The position numbers and the translations under genes are program-made. Positions 15,605 through 23,715 of a DNA stretch of 41,810 bases are shown here, piece after piece. The number at the start of each line of letters is the position of its first letter. Position 1 is the first letter of the stretch. Below the pieces are notes generated by a model. It worked only from the letters and a program-made list of their open reading frames with translations, was not told the DNA's origin and did not search any database. The DNA is from Actinomycetes bacterium (GTDB lineage: Bacteria; Actinomycetota; Actinomycetes; Prado026), in the NCBI GenBank assembly GCA_036510875.1, contig DATCDE010000177.1:1-41810 (forward strand), read 5' to 3'.

Positions 15605-16057
15605 GTGGCGTCCAGGCGTTCCCGCGAGACGGCGTACGGCGAGTTGCTGACGGCGCTGCTCGACGTGCGGCTGGACCCGGCCACCGAGCGGTTCGACGCC
15701 GAGCTGGACGCAGCCGAGGCCGACGGCCGGATCGACCCCGCGACCGCCAAGGTGCTGCGCTGGTGGCAGCGCGAGTCCCTGCGCGCGATGCTCGAGCACA
15801 CCCGCAGCGTGGTGCCCCCCACGCTCATCGCGCTGGAGAAGGCGGCCGGGCGGGTCGACGACGAGGTCGAGGCCGCGTCGGAGTCCTGGGCCCGGGTGGC
15901 GGGCGACGACGCACCCCCCGCCCCGCCCCGCCACAGCAGGGTCCCGGCCCCGCAGGACGAGGAGCCGGCGGGCGACGTCACCCCCCCGGCTGACCTGTCC
16001 GAGCACCGGCGACGCATGCTGGTGGCAGGTCTGACCCGCAAACCCCGGGAGCAGTGA
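15605..16057 (+). CDS. Conserved hypothetical, helical acidic protein
   Basis: The 150-residue product is soluble and charged. Residues 1-90 look all-helical (SRETAYGELLTALLDVRLDPATERFDAEL onward) and the tail is Pro-rich and disordered (APPAPPRHSRVPAPQDEEP) before a short basic end (MLVAGLTRKPREQ). No catalytic motif is seen. A purine-rich GGGGAGGGGG precedes the GTG by 4 nt. Only 4 nt separate it from the next gene, so the two form an operon upstream of bL37. Function unknown. Confidence 0.75.
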   Translation: MASRRSRETAYGELLTALLDVRLDPATERFDAELDAAEADGRIDPATAKVLRWWQRESLRAMLEHTRSVVPPTLIALEKAAGRVDDEVEAASESWARVAGDDAPPAPPRHSRVPAPQDEEPAGDVTPPADLSEHRRRMLVAGLTRKPREQ

Positions 16058-16061
16058 GAGA

Positions 16062-16739
16062 GTGTCCGTCGTGCCGACTTTGCGACTCTTGCCTGAGTTC
16101 GAAGACGACCTGAAGCGGCTGCCCGGGATCATCGCGGCGAGCGTGGTCACCGGCCCGGACTCGGTGCCCACCGAGATCCACGTGCTGGCTGAGCCCGGCA
16201 AGCCGGCCAAGCAGATCGTCCGCGACGTCCAGTCCTACGCGATGCTGCGCCTCGGCATGGACATCGACCACCGGATCGTCAGCGTCGTCCAGATCGGCTC
16301 CGACGAGGTCAGCCTCAAGGTCGAGCCGGACGAGCAGCACGAGGAGCCGGCCGAACAGCAGGTCCCCCGGCCGGCCATCACCTCGATCATGGTCCGGACC
16401 AGCGGGACCGAGGCCGAGGCCGTCGTCGCGATCACCGCCTTCGGCGGCCACGTATTCGAGGGTCGCGTCGTGGGCCCCGGCGCGGTGAGCCATCGCGGCC
16501 GGCTAGTCGCTCAGGCGACCCTGGAGGCGCTGCGCGACCTGCTCGGCACCGGCGCGGTCGTCGAGAGCGCCGACGTCGTCGCCTCGGGACACCGGCAGGT
16601 CGCCCTGACCGTGCTCAATGTGACCGTCCCTCGCCTCGGCGACCAGCTCGTGACCGGCAGCGCGCTGGTACGCGGCGACGAGTCCGAGGCGCTGGCCCGG
16701 TCGGTGCTCGACGCGCTCAACCGGCGCCTGGCTGGCTGA
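16062..16739 (+). CDS. Conserved hypothetical protein upstream of bL37
   Basis: The 225-residue product has two similar alpha/beta halves. The first (about 1-85) begins LRLLPEFEDDLKRLPGIIAASVVTG and includes LAEPGKPAKQIVRDVQSYA and DHRIVSVVQIG. An acidic linker (EPDEQHEEPAEQQ) leads to the second half (ITSIMVRTSGTEAEAVVAITAFGGHVFEGR to the end). The pattern suggests two ACT-like or dodecin-like modules, but I cannot name a family. GTG 16062 has a GGGAG about 9 nt upstream; GTG 16071 is an alternative. Function unknown. Confidence 0.75.
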   Translation: MSVVPTLRLLPEFEDDLKRLPGIIAASVVTGPDSVPTEIHVLAEPGKPAKQIVRDVQSYAMLRLGMDIDHRIVSVVQIGSDEVSLKVEPDEQHEEPAEQQVPRPAITSIMVRTSGTEAEAVVAITAFGGHVFEGRVVGPGAVSHRGRLVAQATLEALRDLLGTGAVVESADVVASGHRQVALTVLNVTVPRLGDQLVTGSALVRGDESEALARSVLDALNRRLAG

Positions 16740-16801
16740 GCACGCCCTACGGACGGCGTGAGAGACTGTCCGCTCACCCGTTCCACAGAGGGGACCAAGC
16801 G

Positions 16802-16876
16802 ATGAGCAAACGCGCCCGCAAGCGTCGCGACCGCAAGAAGAGCAAGGCGAACAAGGGCAACCGGCCCAACTCCTGA
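16802..16876 (+). CDS. Ribosomal protein bL37
   Basis: A 24-codon gene encodes a highly basic peptide beginning MSKRARKRRDRKKSK and ending NKGNRPNS. It matches in length and pattern (KRxRKxRDRxxSKANxGxRPN) the actinobacterial large-subunit protein bL37 found in the mycobacterial ribosome. A GAGGGGA lies 7 nt before the ATG. The gene is easily missed by annotation because of its size. It is followed by a strong hairpin. Confidence 0.9.
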   Translation: MSKRARKRRDRKKSKANKGNRPNS

Positions 16877-16884
16877 GCCGTCCG

Positions 16885-16936
16885 CCACGGACGTCGGCCA
16901 GCCGACGTCCGCCCGACGTCCACCCGACGTCCGTGG
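16885..16936. terminator. Hairpin with three alternative 3' arms (11-bp tandem repeats)
   Basis: The arm CCACGGACGTCGG (16885-16897) is the exact reverse complement of 16924-16936. The second arm belongs to the last of three tandem 11-bp units (CCGACGTCCGC, CCGACGTCCAC, CCGACGTCCGT at 16902-16934), so the 5' arm can pair with any of the three. It lies between the converging bL37 and rsrA genes and probably ends both transcripts. No U tract is present, as is common in this phylum. Confidence 0.6.
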
Positions 16937-16948
16937 CTCACCCGCAGG

Positions 16949-17233
16949 TCACTCCGGGCGGAACTCGATGGTTCCGTACTCGAGGGTCACCCGCTGCAGC
17001 TGCGCCACGATCCTGAACCGAAGGTCATCCGGAGCCCGATCCGCCCCGCAACATCGCGCCACGAGCTGCTTCACCTCGCGCTCGATGCCGAACTGGCGCA
17101 GGCACGGGGAGCACTCGTCCAGGTGCTGGCGGATCCGCGAGGTGCGCGCCTCGTCGATCTCGCCGTCCAGGAACCGATGCACGTCCAGCAGCACCTCGGA
17201 GCAGTCGATCTCGTGCGGGTCTCCGCAGCTCAT
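16949..17233 (-). CDS. rsrA: Zinc-binding redox-sensing anti-sigma factor RsrA/RshA
   Basis: The 94-residue protein is a ZAS anti-sigma factor with Cys11, His37, Cys41 and Cys44 (HLDECSPC), the same zinc-ligand positions as Streptomyces RsrA. Under thiol oxidation the cysteines form a disulfide, zinc is lost and the bound sigma factor is freed. The start ATG overlaps the sigma factor stop (ATGA), so the two are made together. The C-terminal half is slightly longer in basic/hydrophobic residues than needed for binding but looks normal. Confidence 0.93.
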   Translation of the reverse strand: MSCGDPHEIDCSEVLLDVHRFLDGEIDEARTSRIRQHLDECSPCLRQFGIEREVKQLVARCCGADRAPDDLRFRIVAQLQRVTLEYGTIEFRPE

Positions 17234-17838
17234 GACGCATCCCCTGTCGGAACCAGGCCGCGCTCACGCGCGTAGTCCTCAAGCATCTCGCGCAGCTGCC
17301 GGCGTCCGCGGTGCAGCCGCGACATCACGGTGCCGATCGGCGTCCCCATGATCTCGGCGATCTCCTTGTACGCGAATCCCTCGACGTCGGCGAGGTAGAC
17401 GGCGATCCGGAAGTCCTCCGGGAGCCGCTGCAGCGCGTCCTTGACGTCGGAGTCCGGGAGCCGGTCCAGCGCCTCCGCCTCGGCCGACCGCAGCCCGGTC
17501 GAGGTGTGCGACTCGGCCCTGGCCAACTGCCAGTCCTCGACCTCCTCGCCGCCGCTCTCCTGCGGTTGCCGTTGCTTCTTGCGGTAGCTGTTGATGAACG
17601 TGTTGGTCAGGATGCGGTACAGCCACGCCTTGAGGTTGGTTCCCTCGGTGAACTGGTGGAAGGACGCGAACGCCTTGACAAACGTCTCCTGGACCAGGTC
17701 CTCGGCGTCGGTGGGGTTACGCGTCATCCGCATGGCAGCCGCGTACAGCTGGTCGAGATAGGGCAGGGCGTCGCGCTCGAAGCGCGCAGCCCGCTCCTCT
17801 GGGGTCTCCTCGACCGGACTCACCTCCTCGGGGGTCAC
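17230..17838 (-). CDS. sigR: ECF sigma factor SigR/SigH (thiol-oxidative stress)
   Basis: The 202-residue ECF sigma has region 2 ([30 protein letters not shown], then [26 protein letters not shown]) and region 4 ([49 protein letters not shown]), very close to SigH/SigR. It directs thioredoxin, mycothiol and proteostasis genes when RsrA is oxidised. The frame is open to 17904, but GTG 17838 is chosen for its N-terminus and a TACCCT box 5 nt upstream. I did not find a clear SigR autoregulatory promoter (GGGAAT/GTT) in front. Confidence 0.92.
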   Translation of the reverse strand: MTPEEVSPVEETPEERAARFERDALPYLDQLYAAAMRMTRNPTDAEDLVQETFVKAFASFHQFTEGTNLKAWLYRILTNTFINSYRKKQRQPQESGGEEVEDWQLARAESHTSTGLRSAEAEALDRLPDSDVKDALQRLPEDFRIAVYLADVEGFAYKEIAEIMGTPIGTVMSRLHRGRRQLREMLEDYARERGLVPTGDAS

Positions 17839-17910
17839 GCCCGAGGGTAGCGGCCACGGGGACCACGTGACGTGGGACGGGGTGGTCCCGGCAGCTGCGA
17901 GCACGTCCGC

Positions 17911-18591
17911 TCAACGCCGACGGGCCGGCGCTTCTTCCCCGAGCCCGGCCAGCCATCCGGCCACTGCGGCCACCAGCAGGTCCAGGGCTTCGCCCAGCGG
18001 AACCGGGGCGCGGGCCGGGACGGCGAAACCGTGGTCGGCACCGGGGACGACCGTGACCGGCACCCCGGGCGGGAACTCGGCCGGCGCCCCGAACGGGTCC
18101 CGCTCGCCCTGCACCAGCAGCAGCGGCAGCCCGTCGACCAGGCCGAGCTCGTCGGTGCGGGTCTTGTCCGGACGGCCCGGCGGGTGCAGCGGGAACGCCA
18201 GCAGGAGGACGCCGGACGCTCCGGTTGCCGCCGCCGTCCGGCAGGCCACCCGGGCGCCCGCGGAACGCCCACCGACCACCACCGTGGGGCGCAGCCGCAG
18301 GTCGGGCGACGCCAGGACCGCCGTCCAGGCCTCGTCCAACCGGCGCGAGGCCGGGGCCAGCCGCCTGCCGGCCACCCGCCACGGCTGCTCGACGAGAACG
18401 ACGTCCAGGCCGGGCGAGGGCAGCCCCAGCGCCAGCGCCTGCAGGTCGCGGGCCCCGATCCCGCCCCCCGCGCCGTGCCCGAGCACCAGTGAGACGCCGC
18501 CGCGGCGGGCCCGCCCAGCGGTGTAGCGGTGGGCGCGGGCGTCCCCGAGCGGGGTCTCGACCGTGACGACCGCCGGCTCAGAAGGGGGCAT
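17911..18591 (-). CDS. Alpha/beta hydrolase (KANL3/Tex30-like)
   Basis: The 226-residue protein has LVLGHGAGGGIGARDLQAL (oxyanion region), the nucleophile elbow VVGGRSAGARVACR, the acid strand LLLVQGERDPFG and the His in VPGADHGFAVP. This is the small-serine-hydrolase type often annotated as a Tex30/KANL3-like hydrolase; its substrate is unknown. The ATG start lies inside the end of the SRAP gene (14-nt overlap), so translation is coupled. Confidence 0.85.
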   Translation of the reverse strand: MPPSEPAVVTVETPLGDARAHRYTAGRARRGGVSLVLGHGAGGGIGARDLQALALGLPSPGLDVVLVEQPWRVAGRRLAPASRRLDEAWTAVLASPDLRLRPTVVVGGRSAGARVACRTAAATGASGVLLLAFPLHPPGRPDKTRTDELGLVDGLPLLLVQGERDPFGAPAEFPPGVPVTVVPGADHGFAVPARAPVPLGEALDLLVAAVAGWLAGLGEEAPARRR

Positions 18592-19324
18592 CGTCGCCCT
18601 CCAGGGCGACCGGCTCGATGAGCTCAGGGCCGTTGTTCCTCGGGCTGTTCACCAAGGTGGCCACCGGGTAGGCCTCGAGCAGCGCCGTGGCCGCCGGTAC
18701 CAGCAGCGCCTTGACGTCGGCCGGGTCCGTCCGCGCCGGGTCCAGCCAGGCCGCCCAGTCCGCCGGTGCCACGACCATCGGCATCCGGTCGTGGATGTGG
18801 CCCAGCTCGTCGGCCGCCTCGGCCGTGATGATCACGCAGGTGGTCAGCCAGGCGTCGGGGTCGTCGGCGTCCTTGGTGGGGTCGCGCCAGAACTCGTAGA
18901 GGCCCGCCATCGCCAGCGAGCCGCCGTCCCTCGGATGCAGGTAGAACGGCTGCTTGGGCCCGGACTCCCGCACGTACCACTCGTAGTAGCCGTCCGCCGG
19001 CAGCAGGCAGCGACGGGCGGCGAACGCACGGCGGAAGGACGGCTTGACGTCCACCGTCTCGACCCTGGCGTTGATCAGCCGGTTGCCCACGGAGGGGTCC
19101 TTCGCCCAGGACGGCACCAGGCCCCACCGCAGCACCCGCAGCTGTCGGGGCGGCGGCGCGTCGTCGGGCAGGTCCTTCGCGCGGCGGGTCAGCACCGCGT
19201 AGACGTCCTTGGTGGGCGCCACGTTGTAGTCCGGCTGCAGCCGCTCGCTCACCTCCACCCGGTCGACCTCGAACTCCTCGACCAGGTCGTCGGGGTTCCG
19301 GCTCGCCGCGTACCTGCCGCACAC
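18578..19324 (-). CDS. SRAP-family abasic-site protein (YedK/HMCES)
   Basis: The 248-residue protein begins (V/M)CGRYA, where Cys2 after Met removal forms a thiazolidine crosslink with an abasic site in single-stranded DNA. The other conserved parts are present: PDYNVAPT, WGLVPSWA, NARVETV, RRCLLPADGYYEWY and the late HDRMPMVV. It shields AP sites at replication forks. It is divergent from aroA, as Rv3226c is from Rv3227. The GTG start is fixed by the required Cys2. A CAGGCT box 7 nt upstream may make it leaderless. Confidence 0.92.
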   Translation of the reverse strand: MCGRYAASRNPDDLVEEFEVDRVEVSERLQPDYNVAPTKDVYAVLTRRAKDLPDDAPPPRQLRVLRWGLVPSWAKDPSVGNRLINARVETVDVKPSFRRAFAARRCLLPADGYYEWYVRESGPKQPFYLHPRDGGSLAMAGLYEFWRDPTKDADDPDAWLTTCVIITAEAADELGHIHDRMPMVVAPADWAAWLDPARTDPADVKALLVPAATALLEAYPVATLVNSPRNNGPELIEPVALEGDDAPF

Positions 19325-19363
19325 GACGCCCAGCCTGCCACGGCTCTACGCGATGATGGGGGG

Positions 19364-20647
19364 ATGGAGACGCTGCCGCTGTGGGACGCGCCGCTGGCCC
19401 ACCGGCCGGTGACCGCGGACGTCCGCGTGCCGGCGTCCAAGTCGATGACCAACCGCGCCCTCGTGCTGGCCGCCCTTGCGGACGGCCGCACCGAGGTGGG
19501 CAACCCGCTGCGCGCCCGCGACACGCTGCTCATGGTGGCCGGGCTGCGCGCGCTCGGGGCCGGGGTCGACGATGGGCCGGACGGCGACTGGCTGGTCACC
19601 CCGCCCGAGTCGTTTCGCGGGCCCGCCGCCGTCGACTGCGGCCTGGCCGGCACGGTCATGCGGTTCCTGCCGCCGGTCGCGGCGCTGGCCGCGGGCGAGA
19701 TCCGTTTCGACGGCGACCCGCGGGCTCGGGAGCGCCCCATGCGGCCGCTGCTGACGGCTCTGCGCGACCTAGGGGTCACCGTGGACGACGCCGGGCGGTC
19801 GGCGCTGCCGTTCACGGTGCACGGCACCGGCCGGGTGCGCGGCGGCGTGGTGGAGATCGACGCGAGCGGCTCCAGCCAGTTCATCAGCGCCGTGCTGCTG
19901 GCCGGCTGCCGCTACGACGAGGGGGTCGACGTCCGCAGCGTCGGGGCCGCCCTGCCCTCGCAGCCGCACCTGGACATGACCGCCGCCATGCTGGGCGCGG
20001 CCGGCGTGGCGGTGCAGCGGCCGGCGCCCGGCCGCTGGGTCGTGCCGCCGCAGCGACCCCGGTCCGGCCGGCTGGTGGCAGAGCCGGACGTGTCGAACGC
20101 GCTGCCGTTCGCCGCGTCCGCGCTGGTGACGCGCGGCCGGGTGCGGGTCATCGGCTGGCCGACCGGCTCGACCTACCAGCCGGAGCGGCAGGCCCGCGCG
20201 GTGCTCGCCGAGCTGGGCGCCCGGCTGGTCGAGGAGGACGGCGCCCTGCTCGTTGACGGCTCGGGCGGGATGCGCGGGATCGACGCGGACCTGTCCGCCA
20301 TCGGCGAGATGGTCCCGGTCGTCGCGGCCGTGGCGGCGCTGGCCGACGGGCCGACGACGCTCCGCGGGGTGGCCCATCTGCGCGGCCACGAGACCGACCG
20401 GCTGGCCGCGCTGGCCAAGGAGATCAACGGCCTCGGTGGTGACGTCGAGGAGCGGCCGGACGGCCTGCTGATCCGGCCCCGGCCGCTGCGCGGCGGCGTC
20501 TTCGGCACGTACGCCGACCACCGGCTGGCCACCGCGGGGGCACTGCTCGGCCTCGCCGTCCCCGGCGTCCAGGTCGAGGACATCTCCACGACCGGCAAGA
20601 CGCTGCCCGGGTTCGTCGGGCTGTGGACGGAGATGCTGGCCGGGTGA
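19364..20647 (+). CDS. aroA: 3-phosphoshikimate 1-carboxyvinyltransferase (EPSP synthase)
   Basis: The 427-residue enzyme has PASKSMTNRALVLAALADG (substrate Lys-Ser), CGLAGTVMRFLPPVAAL, ASGSSQFISAVLLAGCRY, EPDVSNALPFAA, HLRGHETDRLAALAKEINGLGG and YADHRLATAGALLGL. It joins PEP to shikimate-3-phosphate, the sixth step of the shikimate pathway. The frame is open about 800 nt upstream across the SRAP gene, but the ATG at 19364 begins the family's usual short N-terminus. The 96-GT-type motif reads GLAGTVMR rather than the GNAGTAMR of enteric enzymes, as in other actinobacteria. rsgA follows after 7 nt. Confidence 0.95.
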   Translation: METLPLWDAPLAHRPVTADVRVPASKSMTNRALVLAALADGRTEVGNPLRARDTLLMVAGLRALGAGVDDGPDGDWLVTPPESFRGPAAVDCGLAGTVMRFLPPVAALAAGEIRFDGDPRARERPMRPLLTALRDLGVTVDDAGRSALPFTVHGTGRVRGGVVEIDASGSSQFISAVLLAGCRYDEGVDVRSVGAALPSQPHLDMTAAMLGAAGVAVQRPAPGRWVVPPQRPRSGRLVAEPDVSNALPFAASALVTRGRVRVIGWPTGSTYQPERQARAVLAELGARLVEEDGALLVDGSGGMRGIDADLSAIGEMVPVVAAVAALADGPTTLRGVAHLRGHETDRLAALAKEINGLGGDVEERPDGLLIRPRPLRGGVFGTYADHRLATAGALLGLAVPGVQVEDISTTGKTLPGFVGLWTEMLAG

Positions 20648-20654
20648 CCGCGCG

Positions 20655-21683
20655 ATGAGTCAGCCACGGCAGCGCCGGAACGACCTGGACGAGGACGACG
20701 TCCGGGTCCGGCCGCAGCGGGGGAAGTCGCGGCCGCGCACCAAGGACCGGCCCGAGCACAGCGGCGCCACCGGGGGGCTCGTGGTGGCCGTCGACCGGGG
20801 CCGGTACACCTGCCTGCTCTCCGGCCCGGCTGGTGACCGCGAGATCACGGCCATGCGGGCCCGCGAGCTCGGCCGCAAGGGCATCGTCGTCGGGGACCGG
20901 GTGGCCATCGTGGGTGATCTCGCCGGCGGCGCGGACTCGCTGGCCCGCGTGGTCCGGGTGGAGCCGCGCCGCTCGGTGCTGCGGCGCACGGCCGACGACA
21001 CGGACCCGGTCGAACGGGTGGTCGTGGCCAACGCCGACCAGCTGGCCGTGGTGATCGCCCTGGTCGACCCCGAGCCGCGGCCCCGGCTGATCGACCGGGC
21101 GCTCGTCGCCGCCTTCGACGCCGGGCTGTTGCCGCTGCTGGTGCTCACCAAGTCGGACCTGCACAGCCCGGACGACCTGCTCGCGGCGTACGCGGGTCTG
21201 GACGTGCCGGCCGTGGTGACGCACCGGGGCGGCAACCTGGACGCCCTACGTGAGCGGCTGAAGGGCCGGACGACCGTGCTGCTCGGCCACTCCGGCGTGG
21301 GCAAGTCGACCCTGGTGAACGCACTCGTGCCCGGAGCCGACCGGGCCACCGGGGTCGTCAACCGGGTCACCGGCCGCGGGCGGCACACCTCGAGCTCGGC
21401 GGTGGCACTGCGGCTGCCGGACGGCGACGGCTGGGTGGTGGACACCCCGGGGATCCGCTCGTTCGGGCTGGCCCACGTCGACGTCAACCGGGTGATCAAC
21501 GCGTTCCCCGACCTGTTGGCGGGTACCCAGGAGTGCCCCCGCGGGTGCACGCACGACGAGCCGGAGTGCGGGCTGGACGCCTACGTGGCCGCCGGTCACG
21601 CCGAGCCGGCCCGACTGAACTCGCTGCGCCGCCTGCTCCGTGCCCGCGAGCTCCCCGACGACGACGCCGACCCGCGAAGTTGA
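20655..21683 (+). CDS. rsgA: Ribosome small-subunit GTPase RsgA
   Basis: The 342-residue protein is a circularly permuted GTPase. An OB-fold (about 40-110) is followed by G4 TKSD, then G1 GHSGVGKSTLVNAL (about 211), G2/G3 GRGRHTSSS and DTPGIRSFGL, and a zinc finger CPRGCTHDEPEC. RsgA checks late 30S maturation. An N-terminal charged extension of about 40 residues (RQRRNDLDEDDVRVRPQRG) is typical for actinobacteria. It is in an operon with aroA, as in Rv3227-Rv3228. Confidence 0.95.
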   Translation: MSQPRQRRNDLDEDDVRVRPQRGKSRPRTKDRPEHSGATGGLVVAVDRGRYTCLLSGPAGDREITAMRARELGRKGIVVGDRVAIVGDLAGGADSLARVVRVEPRRSVLRRTADDTDPVERVVVANADQLAVVIALVDPEPRPRLIDRALVAAFDAGLLPLLVLTKSDLHSPDDLLAAYAGLDVPAVVTHRGGNLDALRERLKGRTTVLLGHSGVGKSTLVNALVPGADRATGVVNRVTGRGRHTSSSAVALRLPDGDGWVVDTPGIRSFGLAHVDVNRVINAFPDLLAGTQECPRGCTHDEPECGLDAYVAAGHAEPARLNSLRRLLRARELPDDDADPRS

Positions 21684-21689
21684 CCAACG

Positions 21690-21703
21690 GCCGACTAGTC
21701 GGC
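21690..21703. terminator. Palindrome at converging rsgA and di-iron gene ends
   Basis: GCCGACTAGTCGGC is a perfect 14-bp palindrome that overlaps the stop codon of the minus-strand gene and lies 6 nt after the rsgA stop. It can fold as a GCCGA/TCGGC stem with a CTAG loop. It is a short candidate bidirectional terminator. Confidence 0.3.
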
Positions 21704-22807
21704 GCGCTCCCCCTCCGCGATCACGGCGGCGACCTCCTCGACCCTCGCGGCCTCCTCGCGCGCGTGCCGCCGCGACCGGTCCAGCTCCTCCGCGGCGTCC
21801 TCGTCGGCGCTCATCAGCCGCTCGAGGTCGAAGCCCGCGAAGTCGAGCACGCCCATGTCGGCGTAGGCCTGCTGCACCTTGTCCCCCCACAGCCCGATGT
21901 CCTTGACGCAGGGGACGATCCGGCTGAACAGCAGGGACCGGAACATCTGCATGTACGGCGAGGCATCCACGGCCTGCACGCAGTCCTCGACGTCGTACCC
22001 GAGGTTCTCCCACACCTCCTGGGCGCGGAACCGGTCCCGCATGAGGTAGCAGCCCTCGACCACGAACTCTTCCCGCTCGGCCCGCTCGGCCGACGACAGC
22101 TCCGCGTAGGCGTCCCGCAGCGCCATCCGCCCGAACGCCACATGGCGGGCCTCGTCCTGCATCACGTAGGCCAAGATCTGCTTCGGCAGGGCCTGCGCCG
22201 TCAGGTCCCGGATCACGCCGAACGCAGCCAGCGCCAAGCCTTCGATGAGCACCTGCATGCCCAGGTACGGGAAGTCCCACCGTGAGTCGGTGAGCGTGTC
22301 CCCCAGCAGCGCCTCGAGGTAGGGGTTGATCGGGTACAGCAGCCCGACCTTCTCCTGGAGGAACCGCGCGTAGGTCTCGGCATGCCGGGCCTCGTCCATG
22401 GTCTGGGTGGCCGCGTAGAACTTCGAGTCGAGGTCGGGTACCGACTCGACGATCCGGGCGCTGCACACCATCGCGCCCTGCTCACCGTGCAGGAACTGGC
22501 TGAACTGCCACGCGGCCAAGTGCTGGTTGAGCTCCTCGATGTCCTTCGGACCCAGCTTCGCGTAGGTCTGCGACGAAGCGATCGGGTTGGTCTCCCTCGG
22601 CATGCCGAGGGGGTCGCCGGGGTCGAGCTCGAGGTCCCAGTCGATTCGCTTGGTCGCGTCCCACTGCTTGTCCTTGCCCTTCTGGTAGAGGGCCAGCAGG
22701 CGGTCCCGAGCACCGTCGTACTCCCAGGTGAACCGGGTGGCACCGGACGCCGGGATGTCCCAGGTCGTCGAGCTGACCGGCAGCACATAGCGCGAGTAGC
22801 TGGACAC
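21695..22807 (-). CDS. Ferritin-like di-iron protein (R2-like oxidase family)
   Basis: The 370-residue protein is mostly helical with two ExxH iron-binding motifs, TMDEARHAETYARFL and YVMQDEARHVAFG, plus Glu residues in FLHGEQGAM and LIEGLAL, giving the usual carboxylate-bridged di-iron set. It belongs to the ferritin-like/ribonucleotide-reductase-R2-like superfamily; an oxygenase or desaturase role is likely but the substrate is unknown. The C-terminus is charged and coiled (SADEDAAEELDRSRRHAREEAARVEE). GTG 22807 has GGAGA 4 nt upstream. It is convergent with rsgA. Confidence 0.82.
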   Translation of the reverse strand: MSSYSRYVLPVSSTTWDIPASGATRFTWEYDGARDRLLALYQKGKDKQWDATKRIDWDLELDPGDPLGMPRETNPIASSQTYAKLGPKDIEELNQHLAAWQFSQFLHGEQGAMVCSARIVESVPDLDSKFYAATQTMDEARHAETYARFLQEKVGLLYPINPYLEALLGDTLTDSRWDFPYLGMQVLIEGLALAAFGVIRDLTAQALPKQILAYVMQDEARHVAFGRMALRDAYAELSSAERAEREEFVVEGCYLMRDRFRAQEVWENLGYDVEDCVQAVDASPYMQMFRSLLFSRIVPCVKDIGLWGDKVQQAYADMGVLDFAGFDLERLMSADEDAAEELDRSRRHAREEAARVEEVAAVIAEGERAD

Positions 22808-22932
22808 ATGCTCTCCTTCGTCCCAGGGGGTACCCGGCGTCGCGGCCGGTCACCTGACCAGGGTTGGCAACGGCGGCGCGCGCGTCAATCCCCGGCGCCG
22901 GAGCAACCTGGGTCGCGCTCTAGATTGGGCGC

Positions 22933-23709
22933 GTGCCGGACTACCAGGACGACCTCACCCTCGCGCTCTCACTCGCCGACGAGGCCGACGCACTCACCAC
23001 CGCACGGTTCCAGGCCCTCGACCTGGTCGTGGAGACGAAGCCCGACCTCACCCCGGTCAGCGACGCGGACCGGGCGACCGAGGAGGCGTTGCGGATCCGG
23101 CTGGCGGCGGAGCGCCCGCTGGACGGCGTCCTCGGTGAGGAGTACGGGGACCAGCAGCCCACCGCCGACCGCCGCTGGGTGCTCGACCCGATCGACGGCA
23201 CCAAGAACTTCGTCCGCGGCGTCCCCATCTGGGCCACGCTGGTGGCGCTCATGGACGGCGAGGACGTCGTCCTCGGCGTCGTGTCCGCCCCTGCCCTCGG
23301 ACGTCGGTGGTGGGCGGCGCGCGGCCTGGGCTCGTGGACCGGCGGGAGCCTGGCCCGCAGGCGACAGCTGCGCGTCTCCGAGGTGAGCCGGCTCGCCGAC
23401 GCGTCCCTCTCCTTCTCCGACGACGTGGGCTACCCGGACCCCGAGAGCATGGCTCGGCTGCGTCGCGCGTGCTGGCGCAGCCGTGCCTACGGTGACTTCT
23501 GGTCGCACGTGCTCGTCGCCGAGGGCGCGGTCGACGTGGCCGTGGAGCCGGAGCTGTCGCTGTGGGACATCGCCGCCTTCGTCCCCGTCGTCGAGGAGGC
23601 CGGCGGCCGGGTCACCGGCCTGGACGGCGCACCAGCCAGGGGCGCCGCCGGAGCGCTGTCCACCAACGCCGTCCTGCACGACGAGGTCCGCGCCCTCCTG
23701 CTGCCTTAG
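22933..23709 (+). CDS. hisN: Inositol-monophosphatase-family phosphatase, HisN-like
   Basis: The 258-residue enzyme has the IMPase metal sites: Glu in LGEEYG, DPIDGTKNFVRGVP, and the late LSLWDIAAFVPVVEEAGG. The length and the start DDLTLALSLADEADALTTARF fit the actinobacterial histidinol-phosphate phosphatase (HisN, Rv3137 type) better than a general inositol phosphatase, and this gene often lies near rsgA/aroA. It would make L-histidinol. GTG 22933 follows a TAGATT -10 box by 6 nt, so the mRNA is leaderless. Other IMPase substrates remain possible. Confidence 0.85.
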   Translation: MPDYQDDLTLALSLADEADALTTARFQALDLVVETKPDLTPVSDADRATEEALRIRLAAERPLDGVLGEEYGDQQPTADRRWVLDPIDGTKNFVRGVPIWATLVALMDGEDVVLGVVSAPALGRRWWAARGLGSWTGGSLARRRQLRVSEVSRLADASLSFSDDVGYPDPESMARLRRACWRSRAYGDFWSHVLVAEGAVDVAVEPELSLWDIAAFVPVVEEAGGRVTGLDGAPARGAAGALSTNAVLHDEVRALLLP

Positions 23710-23715
23710 CGCCCG

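Noticed and set aside
18563-19363. An open plus-strand frame extending aroA by 267 codons
   Set aside because: It runs antisense through the SRAP gene, has no homology to AroA, and the ATG at 19364 gives the normal enzyme length.
22825-22845. GGGGGTACCCGG upstream of the di-iron gene as a CsoR-type site
   Set aside because: Same reversed arm order and no 4-nt centre.
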